NCBI GenBank assembly: GCA_001897755.1
Contig: MKUJ01000001.1
Location: 193,802-257,801, forward strand
Direction of reading: 5' to 3'
DNA length: 64,000 nt
From: Afipia sp. 64-13
Lineage (GTDB): Bacteria; Pseudomonadota; Alphaproteobacteria; Rhizobiales; Xanthobacteraceae
Shown: piece by piece, positions 52,114 to 59,944 of the stretch
Layout of the letters: each line of letters starts with the position of its first letter
Position numbering within the stretch: the stretch's first letter is position 1
Program-made: the position numbers and the translations under genes
Notes under the pieces: generated by a model
Seen by the model: the letters and a program-made list of their open reading frames with translations, nothing else
Databases searched by the model: none
What the model was told of the DNA's origin: nothing

Positions 52114-53184
52114 ATGTCAAACTACAACATCCTGATTTTGGGTGCGTCATACGGCTCGCTGCTAGCCTCCAAGCTGATGTTCGGCGGCCACAACGTGACG
52201 CTGGTGTGCCTGCCGGCGGAAGCCGATCTGATCAACGCCGAAGGCTTTCGCGTCCGCATGCCCGTGCGCGGCCGCAAGGAGCAGATCGAGATCGATTCCC
52301 GCAAGCTGCCGGGCAAGGTCACGGCGGCCGGACCCGCCGATGTCGATCCCTCCAAATTCGATTTGATCGGCCTTGCGATGCAGGAGCCGCAATACGGCTC
52401 GCCCGGCGTGCGCGAACTGCTGGGCGCGGTGGCGCGCTCGCGCGTGCCGTGCATGTCGATCATGAACATGCCGCCGCTGGCCTATATGAGGCGCATTCCC
52501 GGCCTTGATGCCGAGGCGCTCAAGCCGGCCTATACCGCGCCGGAGGTGTGGGACGATTTCGATCCGGGCACGCTCACGCTGTGCAGTCCCGACCCGCAGG
52601 CGGTGCGTCCGCCGGAGGAGAAGGTCAACGTCCTGCAGGTGACGCTGCCGACCAACTTCAAGGTGGCGCGCTTCGACAGCGAGGCGAGCAACAGCATCCT
52701 GCTCCAACTCGAAAAGGACATCGACGCGGTACGCTTTGCCGCGCCGGAAGGACCGATCGAGTTGCCGGTGAAACTGCGCTTCCATGATTCGCTGTTCGTG
52801 CCGCTGGCCAAATGGGCGATGCTGATGGCCGGCAATTACCGCTGCATCACCAAGGACGGCATGCGGACCGCGCAGGAAGCGGTGCATTCCAACCTCGCCG
52901 AATCCCGTTCGATCTATGATTTCGTGGTCGAGGTCTGCGTGCAGTTCGGCGCCTCGCGCAACGAACTGGTGCCGTTTGAGAAATACGCCGCTGCGGCTGA
53001 AAGTCTCACCCGTCCGGCTTCCGCTGCGCGGGCGCTCAACAACGGCGCGCCCAATATCGAGCGGGCCGACAAGCTCGTGCAGCTGGTGGCGCGGCAGAAG
53101 GGCATGAGCCACCCGGTTCTCGACGCCATCGTCAATCTTGTCGATACCAGACTTCAGGCCAACCGAAACAAGGCTGCAGCCTAG
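52114..53184 (+). CDS. PanE/ApbA-like NAD(P)-binding reductase
   Basis: 356 residues. N-terminal Rossmann fold (NILILGASYGSLLASKLMFGGHNVTLVCLP, glycine motif GASYGS in place of the usual GxGxxG), then VPCMSIMNMPPLAYM and helical C-terminal domain from about 190 with the conserved lysine near LAKWAMLMAGNY. Ketopantoate-reductase-like enzymes reduce 2-oxo acids or oxidise 2-hydroxy acids; octopine-dehydrogenase-like variants join amino and oxo acids. Between two aminotransferase genes it probably works on the corresponding oxo or hydroxy acid. Specific function unknown. Confidence 0.75.
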   Translation: MSNYNILILGASYGSLLASKLMFGGHNVTLVCLPAEADLINAEGFRVRMPVRGRKEQIEIDSRKLPGKVTAAGPADVDPSKFDLIGLAMQEPQYGSPGVRELLGAVARSRVPCMSIMNMPPLAYMRRIPGLDAEALKPAYTAPEVWDDFDPGTLTLCSPDPQAVRPPEEKVNVLQVTLPTNFKVARFDSEASNSILLQLEKDIDAVRFAAPEGPIELPVKLRFHDSLFVPLAKWAMLMAGNYRCITKDGMRTAQEAVHSNLAESRSIYDFVVEVCVQFGASRNELVPFEKYAAAAESLTRPASAARALNNGAPNIERADKLVQLVARQKGMSHPVLDAIVNLVDTRLQANRNKAAA

Positions 53185-53326
53185 GAAATCCCTTAAAATG
53201 CGGCCTGCCCTGCAAAATCGTCACAAGTTTATGTTTGCTCCGGGGGCGTTTCTGGATACATTCCGGCCGGCAAATCGTCTTTTAAAAGAAAGATTTGCAT
53301 CCCCACACAATTTCGAGGTCGTGACG

Positions 53327-54526
53327 ATGGTGGTTCAGACGGGAAGGCATTTCCTACAGATTCCGGGACCGAGCAATGTGCCGGACCGGGTGTTGCGTGC
53401 AATGGACATGCCTACCATTGACCATCGCGGTCCCGAATTCGCGGCGATGGCCTTCCAGCTCATGGAGGATTGCAAGACCGTTTTCCGCACCAGGAATCCT
53501 GTGCTGATCTTCCCGTCCTCCGGTACCGGCGCGTGGGAAGCTGCGATCGTCAACACGCTCTCGCCCGGCGACAAGGTGCTGATGCCGGAGACCGGACAGT
53601 TCTCGGTGCTGTGGCGTCAGCTTGCGGCGCGTTTCAAGATCGAGGTCGAAACCATTGCGGGCGACTGGCGGCGTGGCGCCAAAGCCGACGAGATCGAGGC
53701 GCATCTGCTCGCCGACAAGCAGCACGCCATCAAGGGCGTGATGGTGGTGCACAACGAAACCTCGACCGGCGTCACCAGCCGCGTCGCCGAAATCCGCAAG
53801 GCGATGGATCGCGCCAAACATCCGGCGCTGCTGTTCGTCGATACGGTGTCTTCGACCGGCTCGATCGCCTATGAGCACGACGCGTGGGGCGTCGATGTCA
53901 CGGTGAGCGGCTCGCAGAAGGGCCTGATGATGCCGCCCGGCCTCAGCTTCAACGCCATTTCCGACAAGGCGCTCGAAGCCACCAAGACCAGCCAGATGCC
54001 GCGCTCCTACTGGGACTGGAACGAAGCCATCAACGCCAACAAGAGCGGCTCGTGGCCCTATACGCCGGCGACCAATCTGCTCTACGCCCTGAAGGAAGCG
54101 ATCGCGATGCTGCACGAGGAGGGGCTGGAGAATGTCTTCGCCCGTCACATCCGCCACGGCGCCGCGACCCGCGCCGCGGTCCGTGCCTGGGGGCTTGAGA
54201 CCGTGTGCGTCGATCCGCTGGAATATTCGCCGGTCACCACCGCGGTGATGGTGCCGGAAGGGTATGACGCCGACGACTTCCGCAAGATCACGCTCGAGAA
54301 TTTCAACATGTCGCTCGGCACCGGCCTCGGCCGGCTCAAGGGCCGCGCCTTCCGCATCGGTCACCTCGGCTATTTCAACGATCTGATGCTGATGGGCACG
54401 CTTGCCGGCGTCGAGATGGGACTGGACCTTTCCAAGATCCCGCACAAGAGCGGCGGCGTTCTGGCGGCGATGGACGTGCTGAAGGCAAAGGAGGAGGTGC
54501 CGCTGCAGCGTTCGGCAGTGGCCTGA
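53327..54526 (+). CDS. Serine-glyoxylate aminotransferase-like protein, paralogue 2
   Basis: 399 residues from ATG 53327 behind CGAGG; the frame stays open further up but that part (Arg/Pro-rich) does not look like this family. Very similar to paralogue 1: GRHFLQIPGPSNVPDRVLRAMDMPTIDHRG, SSGTGAWEAAIVNTLSPGDKVLMPETGQF, VVHNETSTGVTSRVAEIRKAMDRA, and the PLP lysine in SGSQKGLMMPPGLSFNA. Differences cluster around substrate-facing parts (SCSQKG vs SGSQKG, PNADGFFPYT vs ANKSGSWPYT), which suggests different amino donors or acceptors. Likely PLP homodimer or heterodimer in the cytosol. Confidence 0.85.
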   Translation: MVVQTGRHFLQIPGPSNVPDRVLRAMDMPTIDHRGPEFAAMAFQLMEDCKTVFRTRNPVLIFPSSGTGAWEAAIVNTLSPGDKVLMPETGQFSVLWRQLAARFKIEVETIAGDWRRGAKADEIEAHLLADKQHAIKGVMVVHNETSTGVTSRVAEIRKAMDRAKHPALLFVDTVSSTGSIAYEHDAWGVDVTVSGSQKGLMMPPGLSFNAISDKALEATKTSQMPRSYWDWNEAINANKSGSWPYTPATNLLYALKEAIAMLHEEGLENVFARHIRHGAATRAAVRAWGLETVCVDPLEYSPVTTAVMVPEGYDADDFRKITLENFNMSLGTGLGRLKGRAFRIGHLGYFNDLMLMGTLAGVEMGLDLSKIPHKSGGVLAAMDVLKAKEEVPLQRSAVA

Positions 54527-54594
54527 CCATCCGGGTAACAAAAGCGAATAACGATAGACCGGACCAACCGGTCGACCAACCAGGGAGAGAGTGA

Positions 54595-55581
54595 ATGCGA
54601 AATGTCATGAAGGCCGCTGCGGTGGCGGCACTGTCGATTTACGGCGTCACCGCGGCCAGCGCATGGGAGCCGACCAAGCCGGTCGAAATCGTCGTTGCGG
54701 CAGGCGCCGGCGGCGCTTCCGATCAGATGGCGCGCATGATGCAGGCTGCGATTCAGAAGAACAATCTGATGAAGCAGCCGGTCGTCGTTTCGCTCAAGGG
54801 CGGCGCGTCGGGCGCCGAGGCCCTGATTTACATGAAGGGCAGCGATGGCGATCCGAACAAGGTGCTGATCGCCTATTCGCTGATCTACATGCTGCCGCTG
54901 TCCGCCAAGATTCCGTTCAACTGGCGCGATCTCACCCCGGTCTCGATCATGGCGTTCGACGAGTTCGTGCTGTGGGACAATGCCGACGGCCCGAAGACCG
55001 TGAAGGACTTCATCGCCGCCGCCAAGGCGTCGAGCTCGCCGTTCAAGATGGGCGGCACCGGCTCCAAGCGCGAGGATCATGTCCTCACCGTGTTCATGGA
55101 AAAGAAGACCGGCGCGAAGTTCTCCTATCTGCCCTACAAATCGGGCGGCGAGGCGGCGACCCAGCTCGTCGGCAAGCACACCGAATCCAACGTCAACAAT
55201 CCCTCCGAGAACCTCGAAGTCTGGCGCGCCGGCCAGGTTCGCGCGCTGTGCGTGTTCGACAGCGAGCGCATTTCCTACAAGGCCAAGGTGACCGACACCC
55301 AGTCGTGGAACGATATCCCGACCTGCAAGGAAGAAGGGCTCGACATGCAGTATCTGATGCTGCGCGCGATGTTCCTGCCCGGCAAGGTGAAGCCGGAAGA
55401 GAAGGCGTTCTACGAGGACCTGTTCAAGAAGGTCTCTCAGACGGCCGAATATAAAGAGTACATGGAGAAGCAGGCGCTCAAGCCGGCCTTCATCACCGGC
55501 CAGGACATGGTCAAGTTCCTCGAGAAGGATGACGCGGTCAACAAGGAGCTGATGACGGAAGCCGGCTTCGTCGCGAAGTAA
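54595..55581 (+). CDS. TctC-type substrate-binding protein of a tripartite tricarboxylate transporter
   Basis: 328 residues. Signal peptide 1-23 (cut after ASA-W). Bug/TctC family: WEPTKPVEIVVAAGAGGASDQMARMMQAAIQ (about 24-55), KGGASGAEALIYMKGSDGDPN, FKMGGTGSKREDHVLTVFMEKKTGAKFSYLPYKSGGEAATQLVGKHTESNVNNPSE. It binds the substrate in the periplasm and delivers it to TctAB. AGGGAGAG precedes ATG. Downstream of paralogue 2 by 68 bases and probably co-transcribed. Substrate likely a small carboxylic acid. Confidence 0.92.
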   Translation: MRNVMKAAAVAALSIYGVTAASAWEPTKPVEIVVAAGAGGASDQMARMMQAAIQKNNLMKQPVVVSLKGGASGAEALIYMKGSDGDPNKVLIAYSLIYMLPLSAKIPFNWRDLTPVSIMAFDEFVLWDNADGPKTVKDFIAAAKASSSPFKMGGTGSKREDHVLTVFMEKKTGAKFSYLPYKSGGEAATQLVGKHTESNVNNPSENLEVWRAGQVRALCVFDSERISYKAKVTDTQSWNDIPTCKEEGLDMQYLMLRAMFLPGKVKPEEKAFYEDLFKKVSQTAEYKEYMEKQALKPAFITGQDMVKFLEKDDAVNKELMTEAGFVAK

Positions 55582-55742
55582 GCCGTCTGCCGTCGTCCTT
55601 TGACGACCGTTCGATAACGACCGTTCGACGCTTTTGAGGTTGGGTGCTGCTGCCGGTTGCCGGCGGCACGCCCGGTCTCGCCCGCCGCACGGGTTTTTCC
55701 GCCGCATCCGCACGATGAATCGAGCCTTGAGCGAAAGAAACA

Positions 55743-56282
55743 ATGGCAAAATCCGACATTGAAATCGTCGTCGAAGATCCGACCGCGCCGGCGGAAGACT
55801 CGCCCGCCGTGGCCAGTCTGCGCAGCGCCGATATCGCAACGATGCTGGTGCTGATGGGCTTCGCGGCGCTGATGGCCTATGACAACTGGCACACCGGCAT
55901 CGCCTGGGCGTCCGATGGTCCGGAGCCGGGCTACTTTCCGTTCTATCTGTCGGTGATCCTGTTTCTCGCCGCGGCCTTCGGCGTCGTGGAAAAACTTGTT
56001 GCCCGCGGCAATGGCGGGGCCTTCGTCACGCGCGACCAGCTCCGCCGCGTGCTGATGGTGTTCCTGCCGACGCTGGCGTTCTGCATCGCCACGCAGTGGC
56101 TCGGCCTTTATGTCGCGAGCTTCCTTCTGATCTCCGGCTTCATGGTCTTCATCGGCAAGCTGTCGGTATGGAAGTCGCTGCTCACCGCCTTCATTTTCTC
56201 GGCGGCCGCCTTCTGGCTGTTCGAGATTAAGTTCGACGTCATCATGCCAAAGGGGCCGCTCGAAGCCCTGCTGGGCTACTGA
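55743..56282 (+). CDS. TctB-type small membrane subunit
   Basis: 179 residues with about 4 membrane segments: (about 38-56) MLVLMGFAALMAYDNW, (about 70-90) FPFYLSVILFLAAAFGV, (about 110-140) and (about 148-170). The PGYFPFYLSVIL block is typical of TctB. Forms the membrane complex with TctA, starting 12 bases before it. Confidence 0.88.
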   Translation: MAKSDIEIVVEDPTAPAEDSPAVASLRSADIATMLVLMGFAALMAYDNWHTGIAWASDGPEPGYFPFYLSVILFLAAAFGVVEKLVARGNGGAFVTRDQLRRVLMVFLPTLAFCIATQWLGLYVASFLLISGFMVFIGKLSVWKSLLTAFIFSAAAFWLFEIKFDVIMPKGPLEALLGY

Positions 56283-56294
56283 GGAGCCGCCCCG

Positions 56295-57812
56295 ATGGAA
56301 GCGCTCTCGCTTTTGCTGCACGGATTTTCGGTTCTGCTGACCTGGAAGATCCTGTCGTTGATGGTGGTCGGTCTCGTGCTCGGCGTGTTCGTCGGCGTGC
56401 TGCCCGGCCTTGGCGGCCCGAACGGCGTCGCCATCCTGCTGCCGATCACCTTCTCGATGGACCCGACCTCGGCCATCGTGATGCTGTCCTGCATCTACTG
56501 GGGCGCGCTGTTCGGCGGCGCCATCACCTCGATCCTGTTCAACATCCCGGGCGAGGCGTGGTCGGTGGCCACGACCTTCGACGGCTATCCGATGGCGCAG
56601 AAAGGGCAGGCGGCCGAGGCGCTGACCGCGGCGTTCACGTCCTCGTTCATCGGCTCGCTCTGCGCGGTGATGCTGATCACTTTCCTTGCGCCCGGCATCG
56701 CATCCTTCGCGCTGCGGTTCGGTCCGCCGGAATTCTTCGCGGTCTATCTGCTCACCTTCTGCTCGTTCGTCGGTCTCGGCCGCGAGGCCAAGCACAAGAC
56801 CGTCATTTCGATGGCGCTCGGCCTGCTGCTGACCGGCGTCGGCATGGATACGGTGTCGGGCACGCTGCGCATGACGTTCGGCTCCAGCGATCTGCTGCGC
56901 GGCGTCAACTTCCTCGTCGCGGTGATCGGTTTGTTCGGCATCAGTGAGATCCTGCTCACCATGGAGGAGCAGCTCGCGCTCAAGGGCCACGCCGCCGGCA
57001 TCAGCCTGCGCGTGATCCTCAAGGTGTGGCGCGAGATGCCGCGTTACTGGGTGACGCTGCTGCGCTCCTCGGCGATCGGCTGCTGGCTCGGCATCACGCC
57101 GGGCGGCGCGATCGCCGCCTCGTTCATGGGCTACAACCTCGCCAAGCGTTTCTCGAAGGAACCGGAGAGCTTCGGCACCGGCCGCATCGAGGGCGTGTTC
57201 GCGCCGGAAACCGCCGCGCACGCCTCTGGCACCTCGGCGCTGCTGCCGATGCTGGCGCTCGGTATTCCGGGCTCCGGCACCGCGGCGATCCTGCTCGGCG
57301 GCCTGATGGTGTGGGGTCTCAACCCAGGCCCACTGCTGTTCGTCGAGCACAAGGACTTCGTCTGGGGTCTGATCGCCTCGATGTATCTCGGCAACGTGGT
57401 CGGTCTCGTCATCGTGCTGGCGACCGTGCCGCTGTTCGCCGCGGTGCTGCGGGTGCCATTCGCGGCGATCGCGCCGATGATCGTGGTGTCCTGCGCGATC
57501 GGCGCCTTCGCGATCCAGAATGCGATGTTCGACATCTGGCTGATGCTGCTGTTCGGCTTCGTCGGCTACGTGTTCAAGAAGATCGGGATTCCGCTGGCCC
57601 CGCTGACGCTGGCCTTGGTGCTCGGCAACCGGGCCGAAGATTCCTTCCGCCTGTCGATGATCGGCTCCGGCGGCTCGGTCGGGGTGTTCTGGTCGAACTG
57701 GCTGGTTGGCTCGATCACCACGCTCGCCATCCTGCTGCTGTTCTGGCCGTTGATCGACAAGGCGATCGCCGGGCTGGGTCAGCTTCGGCGGCCGGCCAAG
57801 GCCGGCGCCTGA
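56295..57812 (+). CDS. TctA-type large membrane subunit
   Basis: 505 residues, about 12 membrane segments. TctA family: GLVLGVFVGVLPGLGGPNGVAILLPITFSMDPTSAIVMLSCIYWGALFGGAITSILFNIPGEAWSVATTFDGYPMAQKG at the start, a second repeat GIPGSGTAAILLGGLMVWGLNPGPLLF, and a duplicated overall layout. It is the channel of the transporter, running on ion gradients. Last gene of the operon, followed by a terminator. Confidence 0.94.
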   Translation: MEALSLLLHGFSVLLTWKILSLMVVGLVLGVFVGVLPGLGGPNGVAILLPITFSMDPTSAIVMLSCIYWGALFGGAITSILFNIPGEAWSVATTFDGYPMAQKGQAAEALTAAFTSSFIGSLCAVMLITFLAPGIASFALRFGPPEFFAVYLLTFCSFVGLGREAKHKTVISMALGLLLTGVGMDTVSGTLRMTFGSSDLLRGVNFLVAVIGLFGISEILLTMEEQLALKGHAAGISLRVILKVWREMPRYWVTLLRSSAIGCWLGITPGGAIAASFMGYNLAKRFSKEPESFGTGRIEGVFAPETAAHASGTSALLPMLALGIPGSGTAAILLGGLMVWGLNPGPLLFVEHKDFVWGLIASMYLGNVVGLVIVLATVPLFAAVLRVPFAAIAPMIVVSCAIGAFAIQNAMFDIWLMLLFGFVGYVFKKIGIPLAPLTLALVLGNRAEDSFRLSMIGSGGSVGVFWSNWLVGSITTLAILLLFWPLIDKAIAGLGQLRRPAKAGA

Positions 57813-57870
57813 ACAGAACCGGATACTTCAACCAAAGACTGGGCTTGAATCAGTCTATTGTCCTGCCTCG

Positions 57871-57908
57871 ACCCGCAGTCCGGCCCCCCGGCTGCGGGTT
57901 ATTTTTTT
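57871..57908 (+). terminator. Rho-independent terminator after tctA
   Basis: Stem ACCCGCAG / CTGCGGGT with an inner CCGG / CCGG pair, followed by TATTTTTTT. It ends the aminotransferase-transporter operon. Confidence 0.85.
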
Positions 57909-57976
57909 AGACTTTTCATCTGGTTATCCCGGTATCGGGATAACCTTGTTATTTTTGCACCGCAAAATAAAATGGA

Positions 57977-58005
57977 TTGACCTGCCGCAAAGTGAGTGCT
58001 TACTT
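57977..58005 (+). promoter_or_regulatory. Promoter and overlapping operator of the RND operon
   Basis: TTGACC (57977-57982) and TTACTT (58000-58005) are 17 bases apart. The near-perfect palindrome AAGTGAG-TG-CTTACTT (57990-58005; 6 of 7 base pairs) covers the -10, just before the TetR start codons at 58012/58024. Typical of autorepression of efflux operons. Confidence 0.5.
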
Positions 58006-58011
58006 GCCGCG

Positions 58012-58710
58012 ATGGCAGCACGTATGACAAGCGATTTGAGACGCCGGCAAATCCTCGAAGCCGCGAAAGGGTGCTTTGCGCGCCATGGTTTTGCCGGAAC
58101 GACCACCAAAAGTCTGGCCGCGGCAGCGGGCATCTCCGAAGGGTTGCTGTTCAAGCACTTTGCGACCAAGGCGACGCTCTATGCCGAGATCCTCGCCGAA
58201 TCCTGCGAGGCGGACCCGGCGCTCAATCGCCTTCTGGAGCTTGAGCCCTCGACCGCGACCCTGGTGAAATTCGTGCGCAGCATGGTGGGGCATTTTCTCG
58301 CCATGCGCGGACGGGCGGACCGCGAAGAGGCGCAGCGCCTGCGACTGATCATTTCGAGCCATCTCGACGATGGCGAGTTCGCGCGGCTGCTGTTCGGAAA
58401 GGTCGGGCATCTGGTGGCTCCGCATTTCGTGGCGTCGCTGGAGCGGGCGATCGCGGCCGGCGAGGCAACCCCGGTGCAGGGCGAGCCGCACGACCTGTTC
58501 TGGTACGCGCATCATCTCATTCAGATGGTCGCCCTGACGCGGCTTCCGGCGTCTCCGGCGCTGACTTATGCGAAGGACGAAGACCTTGAGCGCGACTTGT
58601 CGGATTTCATTCTGCGCGGAATTGGGCTAACCGGGCCGGCTATCGCCGCCCATTTTGATTCCTCGACCTCGACGAACGCCACGCAACATCGGATTGCAGA
58701 GAGCGCCTGA
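58012..58710 (+). CDS. TetR-family repressor of the RND efflux operon
   Basis: 232 residues from ATG 58012; ATG 58024 (MTSDLRRRQ) is an equally fair start, and upstream frame lies inside the promoter. TetR DNA-binding domain (RRRQILEAAKGCFARHGFAGTTTKSLAAAAGISEGLLFKHFATKATLYAEIL, about residues 8-58) and a helical ligand domain. First gene of a rightward operon with the HlyD-type and RND genes (1 base to the next ATG), so it probably controls its own operon, released by a drug-like ligand. Confidence 0.88.
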   Translation: MAARMTSDLRRRQILEAAKGCFARHGFAGTTTKSLAAAAGISEGLLFKHFATKATLYAEILAESCEADPALNRLLELEPSTATLVKFVRSMVGHFLAMRGRADREEAQRLRLIISSHLDDGEFARLLFGKVGHLVAPHFVASLERAIAAGEATPVQGEPHDLFWYAHHLIQMVALTRLPASPALTYAKDEDLERDLSDFILRGIGLTGPAIAAHFDSSTSTNATQHRIAESA

Positions 58711-58711
58711 C

Positions 58712-59920
58712 ATGACCGTTTCGACCGAACCCAATATTGCCCCGAGGACGGCCGACAAGACCGGGCGAGCGACGCCGCTGCCGCCGCATCGCGTGCGCAC
58801 CAAGCGCTGGTTCCTCATTGTCGGCGGAATCCTGCTCCTGGTCGTGGGTCTGTTCGTCGGCTTCAACGCCTTCCGCAGCCACATGATCGCGCAGTTCTTC
58901 GCCAACAACAAACCGCCGCCGGTCAATGTCAGCGTGGCGGAGGCGAAGAAGGAAGTGGTGCCGAACATCCTGACCGCGATCGGCGATCTTGCCGCCGTGC
59001 ACCAGGTCGACGTGTCATCCGACGTGCCGGGCCGCGTCACCGAGATCAAGTTCATCGCCGGTGCGCGCGTGAAGGCGGGCGATCCGCTGGTTCAGCTGTT
59101 CGATGCGCCCGAGCGCGCCGATCTTGCGAGCTACAAGGCGCAGACGCTTGCGGCCGAGCTCGCGCTCGATCGCGCCAAGGCGCTGCTGACCAAGCAGGCG
59201 GGCACCCAGGCCACCGTCGATCAGGCGCAGGCCGCCTACGACCAGGCCAACGCCGCTATCGCCAAGACCGAGGCGGTGATCTCGCAGAAGCTGGTGCGCG
59301 CGCCATTCGCGGGCGAACTCGGCGTGCGCCACGTCGAAGTCGGACAATATCTCAGCGCCGGCACCCAGATCGTGTCGCTCACCGACCTCTCCAAGGTGTT
59401 CCTGAACTTCACCGTGACGGAGAAGGACAGCGCCATTCTCAAGGTGGGGCAGACCGTCAAGGTGGTGGTCGACGCTTATCCGGGCCGCGACTTCGAGGGC
59501 AAGATCACCACCATCGAGCCGCAGATCAGCGCCGACACCCGCAACATCCGCGTCCAGGCGACCATCGACAATCCGGAAGGCATCCTCAAGCCCGGCATGT
59601 TCGCGACCACGTCGGTGCTGCTGCCGGATGAGCCCGCGCAGGTGACGTTGCCGGAAACCGCGGTGGACTACACGCTGTATGGCGACTCGGTTTTCATCAT
59701 CAAGGAAAAGAAGGGTGAGGACGGCAAGTCATCGCTCATCGCGGAGCGCTCGGCGGTGAAGGCCGGCAAGCGGTTCGCCGGCAAGGTCGTCATCCTGTCC
59801 GGCGTCAATCCCGGCGACCGCGTCGTCGCAGTCGGCCAGTTGAAATTGCAGTCCGGCGCCGCTGTGACGATCTCGTCCGATCCGCCGCCGCCGATCCCGG
59901 CACAGCCGCCGCGTTACTGA
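58712..59920 (+). CDS. RND efflux periplasmic adaptor (MFP/HlyD family)
   Basis: 402 residues. Membrane anchor at about 30-50 (RWFLIVGGILLLVVGLFVGF), a lipoyl/barrel-sandwich part (VDVSSDVPGRVTEIKFIAGARVKAGDPLVQLFDAPERADL), an alpha-hairpin (about 145-200, LAAELALDRAKALLTKQAGTQATVDQAQAAYDQA), beta-barrel (VFLNFTVTEKDSAILKVGQTVKVVVDAYPG) and membrane-proximal region ending Pro-rich. It links the RND pump to an outer-membrane channel, which is not encoded here. Uncleaved anchor instead of a lipobox. Confidence 0.93.
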   Translation: MTVSTEPNIAPRTADKTGRATPLPPHRVRTKRWFLIVGGILLLVVGLFVGFNAFRSHMIAQFFANNKPPPVNVSVAEAKKEVVPNILTAIGDLAAVHQVDVSSDVPGRVTEIKFIAGARVKAGDPLVQLFDAPERADLASYKAQTLAAELALDRAKALLTKQAGTQATVDQAQAAYDQANAAIAKTEAVISQKLVRAPFAGELGVRHVEVGQYLSAGTQIVSLTDLSKVFLNFTVTEKDSAILKVGQTVKVVVDAYPGRDFEGKITTIEPQISADTRNIRVQATIDNPEGILKPGMFATTSVLLPDEPAQVTLPETAVDYTLYGDSVFIIKEKKGEDGKSSLIAERSAVKAGKRFAGKVVILSGVNPGDRVVAVGQLKLQSGAAVTISSDPPPPIPAQPPRY

Positions 59921-59944
59921 CAGCGGCACGGAGCCTAAACCAAA

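Noticed and set aside
53138..53326. N-terminal extension of aminotransferase paralogue 2
   Set aside because: The added 63 residues overlap the end of the reductase gene, look unlike the family, and a better start with CGAGG exists at 53327.
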